Positions 52,487-64,000 of a stretch of 64,000 nt of DNA are shown here, piece by piece. The notes under the pieces were generated by a model. The model ran no database searches. It saw only the letters and a list, made by a program, of their open reading frames with translations, and had not been told where the DNA came from. A program made the position numbers and the translations under genes. The stretch's first letter is position 1. Each line of letters opens with the position of its first letter. Source of the DNA: Chelonoidis abingdonii (taxonomy: Eukaryota; Chordata; Testudines; Testudinidae); assembly GCF_003597395.2 (NCBI RefSeq), contig NC_133771.1, positions 125,071,207 to 125,135,206 of the forward strand, written 5' to 3'.

Positions 52487-54078
52487 TTGACAGCCCTAGT
52501 AAAAACTGATAAGAGATTAAAAAAAACTAATTGTGATTAGCTGCTCTGTTAAACAATAGAATACCATTATTTAAATATTTTGGGATTTTACTACATTTTC
52601 AAATATATTAATTTAAATTACAACACAGAATACAAAGTGCACAGTGCTCACTATATTTTTGATTACAAATATTTGCACTGTAAAAAAAGTTTCAATTCAC
52701 CTCATACAAGTACAGTCATGCAATCTCTATCATGAAAGTTGAACTTACAAATGTAGAATTATGTACAAAAAAACCTGCATTCAAAAAATAAAACAAAGTC
52801 CACTCAGTCCTACTTCTTGGTCTGTCAATCACTCAGACATACCAGGTTGGTTACAGGAGATAATGCTGCCCGCTTCTTGTTTACCATGTCACCTGAAAGT
52901 GAGAACAGGCATTTGCATGGCACTGTTGTAGTTGATGTTGTAAGATACTTACGTGTGAGATGTGTTAAAGATTCATGTCCCTTCATGCTTCAACCACCAT
53001 TCCAGTATACTTGCGTCCATGCTGAAGAAGGGTTCTGCTTGATAATGATCTAAAGCAGTGAGAACTGATGCATGTTCATTTTCATCATCCGAGTCAGATG
53101 CCACCAGCAGAAGGTTCATTTTCTTTTTTGGTGGTTTGGGTTCTATAGTTTCCGCATCAGAATGTTGCTCTTTTAAGACTTCTGAAAGCATGCTCCACAC
53201 CTCATCCCTCTCAGATTTTGGAAGGCACTTCAGAGTCTTAAACCTTGGGTCAAGTGCTGTAGCTATTTTTAGAAATCTCACATCAGTACATTCTCTGAGT
53301 TTTGTCAAATCTGCTGTGAAAGTGTTCTTAAAACAAACATATGCTGGGTCACCATCCAAGACTGCTATAATATGAAATATATGGAGAATGCGGGTGAAAC
53401 AGAGCAGGAGACATACAATTCTACCCCAAAGAGTACAATCACAAATGTAATTGATGCTTTCTTTTTTTTAAATTAGCATCAGCAGCATGGAAGCATGTCC
53501 TCTGGAATAGTGGCTGAAGCGTGAAAGGACATATGAATGTTTAGCATATCTGGTATGTAAATAGCTTGCAGCACCAGTTACAAAAGTGCCACGCAAACGC
53601 CTGTTCTCACTTTCAGGTGACATTGTAAATAAGAAGCAGGCAGCAGGATCTCTTGTCAATGTAAACAAACTTATTTGTCTTAGCAATTGGCTGAATGAGA
53701 AGTAGGACTGAGTGGACTTGTAGGCTCTAAAGTTTGAGATTTTGTTTTGTTTTTGAATGCAGTTATGTAACAAAAAATTTGCATTTGTAAGTTACACTTT
53801 CACAATAAAGCTATTGCATTTCAGTACTTGTATGAGATGAATTGAAAAATACTATTTTTTTTATCACTTTTACAGTGCATATACTTGTAATCAAAAACAA
53901 TATAAAGTGAGCACTGTGAACTTTGTATTCTGTATTGTAATTGAAATCAATATTGAAAATGTAGAAAAACATCCAAAAATACTTAATTTCAATTGGTATT
54001 CTATTAACAGTGCAATTAATCACGATTAATTTTTTGAGTTAACCATGTGAGTTAACTCTGATTAATTGACAGCCCTAG
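52487..54078. mobile_element. Foldback hAT element with transposase remnants in both arms
   Basis: Two long inverted arms, roughly 52505-53040 and 53480-54060, flank a unique centre. Example: GTCCACTCAGTCCTACTT at 52798-52815 is the exact reverse complement of 53700-53717. Both outer ends carry TTGACAGCCCTAG (52487-52499 and 54066-54078), in direct, not inverted, orientation. The centre and left arm encode on the minus strand a hAT transposase C-terminal part; the right arm carries the same end of that gene on +. Confidence 0.75.
52973..53359 (-). pseudogene. hAT (ZBED-type) transposase C-terminal fragment
   Basis: An open 128-codon segment: RFLKIATALDPRFKTLKCLP, an acidic/lysine linker EPKPPKKKMNLLLVASDSDD, then AEPFFSMDASILEWWLKHEG. 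ALDPRFK and the tryptophan pair before the C-terminal dimerisation domain are hallmarks of hAT transposases, including domesticated ZBED proteins. The domain should continue but is cut by stops after LKHEGT; its N-terminal BED finger and catalytic part are absent. Not a host gene. Confidence 0.75.
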
Positions 54079-55063
54079 GTTTTACTCTAAAGACTGAACT
54101 ATTCAGAACAAGTCATCTGTTAACTCTATCTTCCTTGTGGTCAGAAATTCTAGTCTTTACTATTCCTTATCCAGTGAGGTTAAGTACTGCTTTCCTTAGC
54201 ATTTTCTTTTAGTGTTTTAAGCTACATTTAAAACACAGGCAATTAAAAAATATTATGGTTGCAATAAGATGGAGAGTGTGCAAGCCATGCAAATGTGCCC
54301 CCATTATGCATTACAAACGTAAGAAAACTTCTGCTCTTTCAGTAGCAAAATTCTCATCTCTAGCACAACATGACAGAAGTCTAATTTCTGCCCTCCCAAT
54401 ACACAAATAATTCCTACAGTCTTTGATATAAGAAGTATCTGGGCATAGAACCATACGGTAAAATTGCCCTCTCAGATCTGAACTAGTCTTTAGAGGTGGT
54501 AATCTCACTTCGGCCTTAGCAACTAGACCTGTTTACAGAAAGAGCTATTGGTAAATATCTGCTATTAGCAGTAGTGCTTTCATGTTACAAAATATCAGGA
54601 AAGGCACTGAAAGGGGGGACTCCCCTCTACTGACATTCATGTATTATTAGTGTTGATTGGTTCAGGACCAAAAGTACAGAAGTGAGAATCAATTTTGTCA
54701 CAAGTCTTGAGCTGATATTTTAAATACAGCCCCAGCTTTTGGAAACAAGTTATTATGGAAGAATCTCAGCTTTGATTTTTAAAAATGTAATTTTTAGCCC
54801 TCACGGATGCACAGAAAAAGCTTGAAAACATGAACCCTAAAGGCAAGCAAACCTCAGATTTTTTTTTAAAATAAGTATTGTTAGGCTAATCTTTTGGGTC
54901 CAACCCATGATTTTTAAACATTTGGTGATAGCAATAAGAAGAATATGTCCAGTATGGACTGAAAAATGGCTAATAAGATGTGCATCTGCTGGCCTAAAGA
55001 TAGAGAAAGCTGAGAGTTCACAATATATCAGAGGACTGTAGAACACTGGGAGCTCATGAACAT

Positions 55064-55805
55064 AGCTGGATTTGGCCCACTGCTTAATTTCATCTGGTCC
55101 ACAGCTAGTCTCCGCACCACAGGACAGAAGCACTGAAGCTCAGTCCACCCCTCTGCAGGGCTGGAGCCACGAGCGCTGGTTTGCCAGGCTGTTAGAAGTC
55201 CTGCCGACTCCATGCAGCTCCCGGAAGTAGCCAGCACGTCCATGCAGCCCTGATAGGCCTTGCACCTAGGGGAAGCTCCACATGCTGCCCCTGCCTCCAC
55301 AGCTTCCATTGGCCAGGAACTGTGGCCAATGAGAGATTCACGGGCAGCGCCTCTGAGTGGGGGCACCTCTGCCTAGGAGCTGGACATGGCAGCCACATCT
55401 GGGAGCAGCGCAGAGCCAGGGCAGGCAGGGAGCCTGCCTTAGCCCCACTGCACCACCAACTGGGAGCTGCCTGAGGTAAGTGCCACCCAGACAGAGCTTG
55501 CACCTCTAACCCCCTGCCCCAGGTCGGAATCCCCTTCTGCAATCTAACCTCCTAGACCCCGCATCCCCATCCCAACCCCCCTGTCCCCTCCCAAATCCAA
55601 ACTCCCTCCTGGAGCCTATACCCCAAATCTCCTCCTGCACCCCAACCCCCTGCCCCAGCTCCAAGACCCCTCCTGCACTCCAAACCCTTCATCCTCAGTC
55701 CCACCTCCAGAGCTTGCACCACTACTCCCAGGGCTGTGTGTGGCCCATGACTGATTTTTTCTGTGGGTCAACGGCCCCTGATATAAAAAAGGTTCCCCAC
55801 CCCTG
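55064..55805. mobile_element. hAT-like element, right part
   Basis: Right terminus AAAAAAGGTTCCCCACCCCTG is of the common hAT type; the interior has CT/C-rich stretches (CCAACCCCCTGCCCCAGCTC). Left end uncertain. Confidence 0.5.
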
Positions 55806-58800
55806 TACTAAAGAAAAGAGGCCTCACTGTACACACAAGAGTCATACTGATTCAACTAACTAGGTTTAGAAACTGGGTAGTTAAAATTCTATGCAAATCT
55901 GATTGTGTGGACACTTCTAAATAGATTTTTAATTCGATATTATTCGAGAACATCCATACTAGGAGGGGTTACACTAATTTGACTACGTCAGTTCTAAACA
56001 CATTTAAATTGGTACAACTTGTATTTAGATAAGGCCCAATGTTCAGAAGTTGCAGAGAGAGAACAGTAGAGGCAGATGCCTGTAGCTGCACAGGACCCCA
56101 ATGAAGGAAATGGAACTCCACGCTGATTTCCAGCCACATATTCTCTTTGTAGGATTAGGTCCTTAGCAATCTAGATGACCTCTTAAAGTCACAGATTTTG
56201 AAATAAAAATGCTATAAAGCATAAAATGCAGCTTATTGTTAAAACAGCATTTACGCTATTATCTACTACACTCATCACTGAGTATTTTCGTTGTGTTTTT
56301 CAGGAATGGGTTCCAGACTCCTTGCAACTGTTACACCTTGCAGGGCCAGTTTGTTGGCTTATTAATCCCTCATTAAGGGCCACTAAACTCAAGACATCTT
56401 CCTCATTTCCATCTCTCTTTTCTAAATAGATCCCCTCTGTCATTATCCTAAAAGGTGACCCACAAGAAGAGGAAAAGTATTTGAGTGTGTGACCCTTTTC
56501 TTTTTCTTTACGTAATACACAAATGAGACCTGAAAGGTTTATTCTGAGGACGATTTGGGGAAGGAGAAGGGATGGTACACAGGATAAAGGTCTTCTCTAC
56601 TGCAGAGGACACCAATGTTTGGAAAATAAGGACCATCACAAGATTAGAGTATGAAAGCTGAAGCAGTTGAGGATGCAAGGATTTTTTAAACCAGATTTTA
56701 AATCTATGATTTGTATTTGCATTCTTCAGCAAAGGCTCAGATAACTATCAATTTTAACTACAATGTTTAAGGAAGATTTAAGCTTTTTTAAAAAAAAAAA
56801 AAAAAACTAAAAAAAGTCAAGAACTAGTCAGGGCTAATCCATGATCTATTTGTTTTCATTCTTGGTTTTGTGGCCAAAGAGAAAAGCATTCTTTTCTACT
56901 TAGTTTTCCGTTAGGTTTGTATTTTCACTTCAGTAATGGAATGAAGTCATGTGCTATGGGTGCTCCTTTAAAACATTACTTTATTTCTGAACCAAAGTTC
57001 TTCAAAATACATAAAAGGCAGCAAGTCTGATGTTTTTAGTAGCATAAGCTGTTTGATTTAGCATGTGAGCATGTACACCCACTGAAAAATTTCAGAATGG
57101 AATTTTAAACCAGTCTTTTTAAATAGTTGGGTATTATTACTTACAACACAATTTTGTACTTATCCTCTTAAAATAATTAATTTGTAACCCAACATTGCTT
57201 GTAGAATAAAAATACTCCTCTTGAAAAAGTCTATTGAGACAGAAGTAGGAGAAGCCGTTTATGGAAACTACCACTGTTTCCAGTTACTGTCTCCTTGATT
57301 ATCTTTTATTTCAATGTTGTTTGCTCACTAAAGCAATCAGTCTGTCTTGGTATTTTAAGTTTTTTGGATTCAGTAGAAAGATCAAGGAAGACATTTGACA
57401 GAGAATGTCATACACATCTTTTAAAATGTTCTGTGCCAGTACAGTACAAAAGAAAGGTCAACTAATTTATAATGCTTGGACTTTAATGTAGATTTTAAAG
57501 GTTATACTGCCCTCTGTGACCATATTGTCCCTCCCCCAAAGTTCTATGGCACTGCTGTGGAGGAAATCAGTCTTCTGTGTACCTGTGAGCCAGGAAACCG
57601 CCAGCACTACTTTCACCTTTGTCTGCCTATCCTCCCCTTTCCTATAGGAGGATCCAAGTTCAACTTCCTCTGAAAGTGCCAGCCTCCAACTGCCCCAGGT
57701 AACAAATATTAAGTTCAGATTGGCTTAAAACTTCAGCTTGCTGGCAGTTTGGGCTGGGAGAGGGGAAGAAAAGAACAACTGCAATACATATACCTAGACA
57801 GATAATATGGTAAGTAACATGGCTAGACTGGCACTAAAGTTTTAAGTTACAGAATATAGAAATGCTTCTTAGTCATACAGCATACTATGAACTTGTCTTT
57901 GCCAGATGGGACTCATCTGTGTCTCTAAAATAAATGACACTATCAGACTGCTACGAGATACCTGCCTCTATACAAGACAGTCATTTCTATGATGCAACAT
58001 CCGCTTGTTAACACTGAACATTCGATCTCAGATATTAGTTTCTGCTAAATGTTTCTTCTCCCATTACAAGCAAATATGGGCATTAGGTCACATTCACACA
58101 AATCTCCCCTCTTCTCCCCCCCCCCCCCAACCTCCTCTCTCATAACATGCAGTACAATTAAAGTTATTTTTCAGTGTTTACAAAGCAGATTTAGAATACC
58201 AAATCACCAATGTTTAGACAGTGAATAAAAATTCAAATTGGACAGGCTGGACTTTGTCACAGACCTTTTGTGCCTTTCATAGCAAGGTGGGAGAAATATG
58301 CTGAAAGTAAATACAGCAGCTCAATAACCTTAGAAAGTTCAGTTTTTAAAAAAAAGTATATTATGTAGCTTCAGGATTGTCCCATATGTGTACTACGTCT
58401 AATTTACTATGCTTCAAGGGCAATTTTTCTAACAAGAAAGCTATCAGTTTTTATACAGTAACTCATGCCTTCTTAAATACCATTTTAGTACACAGTAGTA
58501 TCTACCTACTTACATTTATCATTTAAGTAAGAGTTCCTGTACTGGCACCATCCTAGAACAGATCTAGGAGTCAATCTGAAATCCATGCAAAGCTAATTAC
58601 GTACGTTTGGGGAATCTCAGTTAAATAATACTTCAAAGAATGAGGGTCAAGGAATTTTTCATTTTCCAGCTGAGGCATACGTCCCCTTTGCTATATAAAT
58701 ATAATGAAAGCTCTTTTGACAGTTAAAGGAGTCAAAGCAACATGATCCATGAATTTTAGCTACCATTCTATAGAAGGCTGCAAGAGACAACTATAAAAGA

Positions 58801-61800
58801 AACGCTGTTACAAGCTATATAATACCTTTACTAGGGCTCTGAATTAAACAGAAATTTTTTTTTTTTGCTTTCAAATGTTAGTCAGAGGCAGAATACTTGT
58901 CATCAGTGCAAGTTAGTGAGGTTTTACTTTATTGAATAAGTGGCAGGTAGGTAGGATTTGGTCCCCTAAACTCTTTTTACTCTCTCTAAAGCATTTTTTT
59001 TTTGAAAGAGATTGCACAATTAATGACAATGTTATTTTCTTACATAAAGAAATGAGAAGGAGAGAGAGATGGGAATATGGCAATGCAAAGTGTTGCCTAG
59101 AATATAGCCTCCTTTACAAGAGAATTTGTGGTTCTAGGGTGGCTAGTCCAGGGCCCCAATTCTCTATTACCCTACCCTCATGTAATTATTTACGTCCCAG
59201 CAGAGTGAGTAAAAAACGCCAACAAGTCAGAATGGTCGTTGTTACAGTTCACTGAGCAGAGACACAGATATTGTTGCCCGATCCAGCAAGGGCACCCACT
59301 TTTAGGCTTCTGGACTCCTAGCCATTGCTCTAAGGTGGAGACCCACCTCCCTCTCTCTCTTGACCATGGTATTTCCAGGCTGAACAGTTCCCTGCCTTCA
59401 CTGTTATTCCCAGCAAAAGAGAGCCTGCCTAAACAGACCTTATTCACTACTCTTCTAACTAGCAATGACCTTGTTTCATCTCTGAGAAGTTACTACACAG
59501 TTCTTTCTAAGCAAGCATATTTTATTAAGGAAAAAGCACTACAGAGAAAACATTAAAAAACAATAAAGGAGCCTACACACATGCCAATAAGATTACCAGA
59601 GATCATACCCCCATCCATCTACACAAGGGCTCTGGTTGGTGTCAGTCCTTCCCTAAGGACTCAGGATCCTGTCCATTTACTGGATCAGAATGAATCCCCT
59701 GGGCCTGTTTAAAACCAGGCTATTTATCCAAAAATCCTTTTTGTTTGTTGGTCCCTGGAGAATCCAGATTGGGTCTTTGAACTGTCCTCCTGCAACAGGT
59801 GATCACCAGACGAAAGGTCTCACCTCTGAGCAAAGTTTCATCATCTTAAATTGTAGGTGTGGGGTTTCAGTCCCCTCTTGCCCAGTACTTCCTAGCAATT
59901 CCACTTCACATATATTGTCCCAAAAAATCAATTGTCTGCACTATATTGGTCAATGTAATCTTTTGAAGTTCACATTATCTCCCAGAGATTAAATTAATCC
60001 TTCTTCCTCCTAGCGAAGTTCCATACAAGCCCACAATAGTACACAAACATATGCATTTTCAATACAATGGGCCCAAAGCTATTAAACTTCATTCAGTAAG
60101 GTTTAACCCTTAATTCCATAGGGTTTGCCCAAGTTAAGAGTAAAACAGTGTCCTACAATAGTTTCCACTGTTGTAAGTAACTTCAAGGTGCACAAAAAGG
60201 GAGACCTCTGTCTGGAAATTCTAGAATTAGAAGAAGATAAAAATCCCAACAAAATCGAGTTGGTCAAACCACTTTTTCGGGGGCACAGGGGGCATAAAAG
60301 ACTCATTCCTGTTCTTCAGCCAGCTATATTAGTAAGGCCAACTTGGCTCTTCAGCCCAAGATAAATAAATGGGCACTGTTTCAGTTTAATGGGACAGTGT
60401 CTGGGATGGAAACTCAAAACAGAGTCCTCTCCAGTCTATGTGGATATTAGAAAATTCCATACCAGTTTATAAACAAGAATGCAGGTTTTCACTGCTGTCC
60501 TTGGCCAAAACATCCTACCCCATTCCACTAACATGCAACAAAACCATGTGACCGTACAGCTGCTGCCCTCTATCCCAGAGGTGGCTGAATTTCAGTGGAG
60601 CTTTATGTAAATAGCTCAAGCGTTTGGGAACCTTTTGGCTGCAAAGTGTTAGATTACGTGCATAAACAGATATAACTAGGATATCTATGTGATAATTTTA
60701 ATTGATCCTGCATCAACAGTCTCACATGCATACTGCCATGAAGCCCTTTTCCTAGGGCTTCCAATGTTGTTGACTTCTGAGCAGCTTCAAACAATTGCCC
60801 TTTAAAGAAAAGCCTGCTTCCCAGAGAAACCATTTCTCCTCCTCTCCCAAACATAACCTTCCAGCAACCTCTCCCACACTACATTTGTACCAACCTAACA
60901 CTTTGAACAACAAACGTTCAGTCTGAGATAAGTGACAGGTTTAAGGTCCAATGTCTCAAATTTTCACAGCAAAAACACAAAAACACACAATGCTTATCTG
61001 CTTCAGGGTTGATGTAAGACCCAATATCATGTGAAGTACATTGAGATCCTGGGACAAAAGCACTAAATAAGAGTACTAATTACACACACGCAAATGTGTA
61101 AAGGTCATCAAGTAATATGAGTCTCAAAATCTGACCTACTTTTAAAATTATTGGGTTTTTTGTTGTGTAGTATGTACAAATGGAAGCATTGAGCTTTCCT
61201 CTTTACTAAAAAGTAGCACTCCCCCCCCCCCCCCTTTTTATTAAAGTTTCTAATAAGACAAGACGTTAAACCACCATTTCCCAAATGCAGCCACAGCAGT
61301 TTCCTGGGCAGTGTCAGGGGAAGCATCAACCCCTCCCCTTCTTCCCTGTTACTTCTGCATGCACCATCTCTGGAGACAAGTGGGACACACAACGCTTAAG
61401 GAGCAAGGTGAGGAGGTAAGGGGGGATGAGGAGAAAACCAGTGAGGACAGGTACAAATATAATTCTTATATTACTCATGAGTACGTTTAAACATTACATT
61501 GTTTTGATAGCTAAACTAATCTTGGACAGGATAGTAAAAAATCCATCTTAGGAGTGGGAAATAAAGTGCAATAGACATTGTTGCAAACAGCTTGTGAGCG
61601 TCAACATATACAAGAGTTTCGTTAGTTTTGGACTCAAGTCCAGTTACGCCAAGTTGATCCCAAGAATTGAAGGAGATGATAAATTCTTTTATGAAACATA
61701 AAGGCATGAGTCCATTGTCCTCCACAGTTAACGGTACATAATGAGGAATAGAGCTGGGTGGGTTTTGGGATGGAGGTATGGAAGAGGAAAAGTTTATCAA

Positions 61801-62429
61801 GGTTATTCTCTCAGGTGTTTAAAAATGAATTCCTCTGACCATACTCAGCCCTTTTTAGGGGTTGCCTTCCAGGAAAGGCAGAGAGACTAAATTTTAGTGG
61901 CATAAATGTATAGAGAGCCAATCTGAGAAATCTGTAGAAGCTAAATATGAAATCTAATTTCTGGTATTCACAAAACTTGTTTGCACTTGACTAAATCAGG
62001 AAACATACCCTGAGACTTATCTGACCAGTCATCGCCACACACAGTTTGGGAGCAGGGGGGAAGCATCCAGAGGTAATGGCCCCACATAAAACAGGAACCA
62101 AGCGCAAATAAGTCTGAGAAAGTTGCCATTAGCACACAGACATTCCACCAGTGGAAGGCAGGACTAGGTTTGTTAAGTCAGTCATTCATTACACAGGACT
62201 TTCTTTTTCTGATCAGAGTTGAGCATTTACTAAAAAATCCAAAATATATGCTGAGGGAAAAAAAAAAAGTAGACGAGTCACTAAAAAACCTCAATACAGC
62301 AAACAAAAAGTGACTGATGTTTGTATACAGAGCTTCAGCTGTACATCCTGAAAGAACCTTTCTGCATCTGTACAAAAAAATTACTACGTTAGAAAAGTCG
62401 AATACCTCCTCTTTTGCCAGTGCGTTCAT

Positions 62430-62650
62430 ATCAATCTCACAGTGCCCTTCACTGGCTTCCTCTCACCTTCCAATTCAAACTTCTCATGTTCCAGGTCCAT
62501 TTCCTGCCAACAACTACACTCCCTCCCTATTGCCACCTACACGCTTTCTTCTGCTGCCCCTTACATTTGTGGCTTCCCCTCCCTCTATTTATTGAGAAGA
62601 GATTCACCAAACTACACTTCTGCAAACCCTTCCCTGGCAACTTCTGATGA
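62430..62650 (+). mobile_element. Degraded L2-type LINE fragment
   Basis: A + frame reads ALHWLPLTFQFKLLMFQ, resembling the LHWLPVRxRIxFKLLLLTFK block of L2-clade ORF2 C-termini. Everything else is decayed. Confidence 0.45.
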
Positions 62651-63278
62651 ACTTTGAGTTTAGACTTTCTTCTACTATTTTGTTTTTAAGATAAACAAAT
62701 CTCAGGCAGAGTCTAGGTAAATACCATCAGAGCAGGATGGTACCTACTTATACTTGCTCAAATAATTTAGGATGTATAATCTAGGGAACTATTGTCTAGA
62801 GGAACTTGTACAGTATTTGGTTTGCTAGCAATTGACTGATAATTGCTTCCATCCTAAATGGCTTCCATCCCAGCCTCCAAACACACATGAATTGGGGACT
62901 TAAGGTTGTGCACTAAATAGCTTATTTAAAAGTGCGTCTACCTTCAGAACAGTTACACTTTGTACATATTACATGCTTATTGAAAAATCCACAATTTTAG
63001 TTTAATTGAGTTGGTATTATTTTGGAGCTGTCATACAGTACTGTTGATAGCAGTTTTGAATTCATCTTATAGCAGTTTCTGTAAGATAAGATGTGCATCA
63101 CAAGATACAACAGAAATTCCCTCAAATGTAGCTGAAAGTTTTGGGATAGTGGGAAGGGAAAAAAGGCTATTAAATACAAGCCACTAGAGCAGTAGTATTG
63201 CCAGTGTCCTGATTTTAAGCAACGAATCTCTTTGTATAAAATGACAAGTGGAACAAAAAAGGTAATGCTCTCTAGACT

Positions 63279-63894
63279 AAAGGTTCTCAAACAGTGGTCT
63301 GCAAGCTCCATTCAGGTGGTTCCCAGATAGTTCCCTCTAAGGTGTGCACCTGGGCAGTCACACACAAGAGACTGAAGGGCCACCCACCTAATTAGTGGAG
63401 GCATGCCTGTGAAGCTCCACTAATTAGGTGCCTGGACCCTGGAGAAAATGCATGTGTACAGTGAGGTGGTGGCCTTGCGGGGAATACCGAGTAGGTGGGA
63501 GGGGGCAGTGGGGTGAGAAGCACGGGTGGGGGGAATTTGGGACGTGCAGGGCTGCGGCGGACAGAGAAAGAGGCGACTTTCCCCAGCTCCAAGGCTGTGG
63601 TTGACAGGGAGAGACCTGACCCTCCTTCCCAGCCCCAGCTCGGGGGCTGCTGCGCCGGGGGAGAGAGGGCACATCCATCACATTAGAAAGGTAAGACAAC
63701 TGATATTAAAATCTGAGTTGTGTGCTTTTATTTGTAGAACCAAAAAATGTTAATTAAGGGTTTTTTTTTATATAGCGCTTTATGATAGTTAGCTAACAGT
63801 ACAAACAACATTTGGAAAGATCATTAAGTGGTCCACCGAGACTCTCAGCAATTTTCAAGTGGTCCACAGGAAAAAAAAAATTGAGAACCATTGT
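63279..63894. mobile_element. hAT MITE with 8-bp target-site duplication
   Basis: Termini AAGGTTCTCAAACAGTGGTC and AAATTGAGAACCATTG are inverted repeats. Flanks TCTAGACT (63271-63278) and TCTAAACT (63895-63902) match at 7 of 8. The centre (about 63430-63680) is GC-rich; GTGGTCCAC-type motifs recur near the right end. Confidence 0.8.
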
Positions 63895-64000
63895 TCTAAA
63901 CTATGTAAATTTCTTTCATTGGTTGTGTTTTTAAGGACTTTGTTTAAATTACTGAATTAAAGCTTTTTAATCAATTTTTAAAAAATTTTAAGAGTGACCT

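Noticed and set aside
55192..55542. 116-codon minus-strand open frame
   Set aside because: Lies inside a GC-rich hAT-like element; composition explains the lack of stops.
58640..58681. Minus-strand ATGCCTCAGCTG as an EZR start exon
   Set aside because: Reads MPQLENEK with no suitable donor and no ERM similarity.

Overview
The window is nuclear DNA of a sauropsid, most likely a turtle. The evidence is intron-rich vertebrate genes in a landscape dominated by CR1 LINEs (some with recognisable ORF2), Penelope-like retroelement pieces, and many non-autonomous hAT-like, Harbinger-like and other inverted-repeat DNA transposons. There is no bacterial-style gene organisation, and no operon, CRISPR array or tRNA/rRNA gene was seen. 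The species call is an inference from repeat content, not a measurement.

Two protein-coding genes are supported, arranged tail to tail. On the + strand, six exons between 4129 and 13726 encode the C-terminal ~274 residues (most of C2A, the linker and all of C2B) of a synaptotagmin-like protein. I call it SYTL3 because its neighbour is ezrin, as in other amniotes. On the - strand, twelve exons between 46266 and 16747 encode residues 5-586 of ezrin (EZR), with a 3'UTR running down to about 15475. Adding the 12 coding bases expected in the missing first coding exon gives 1761 bp, or 586 residues, exactly the length of human ezrin. The SYTL3 exons for the Rab-binding domain lie left of the window. 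The EZR exon with the start codon and the promoter were not found and probably lie right of 64000.

Layout: 1-4128, intron or upstream DNA of SYTL3 with a Penelope-like reverse transcriptase relic, a palindrome, an exact 416-bp tandem duplication and a 25-N assembly gap; 4129-13726, SYTL3 exons; 13727-15474, short convergent intergenic stretch holding SYTL3 poly(A) signals; 15475-16746, EZR 3'UTR; 16747-34170, eleven EZR exons with modest introns; 34171-46182, a 12-kb intron with a 2.3-kb CR1 and several DNA-transposon copies; 46183-46266, the first visible EZR exon; 46267-64000, the partial first EZR intron, repeat-rich, including a foldback hAT element with transposase remnants.

Functionally, ezrin links the plasma membrane to cortical actin, and SYTL3 is a Rab27 effector of vesicle docking. 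Their adjacency is conserved synteny and there is no evidence here of a joint pathway. I did not find a convincing new biological system. The most noteworthy non-genic items are the foldback hAT element, a short insertion with a 50-bp hairpin and an exact 12-bp target-site duplication, the nested inverted-repeat elements, and the suspicious assembly around 2176-3321.
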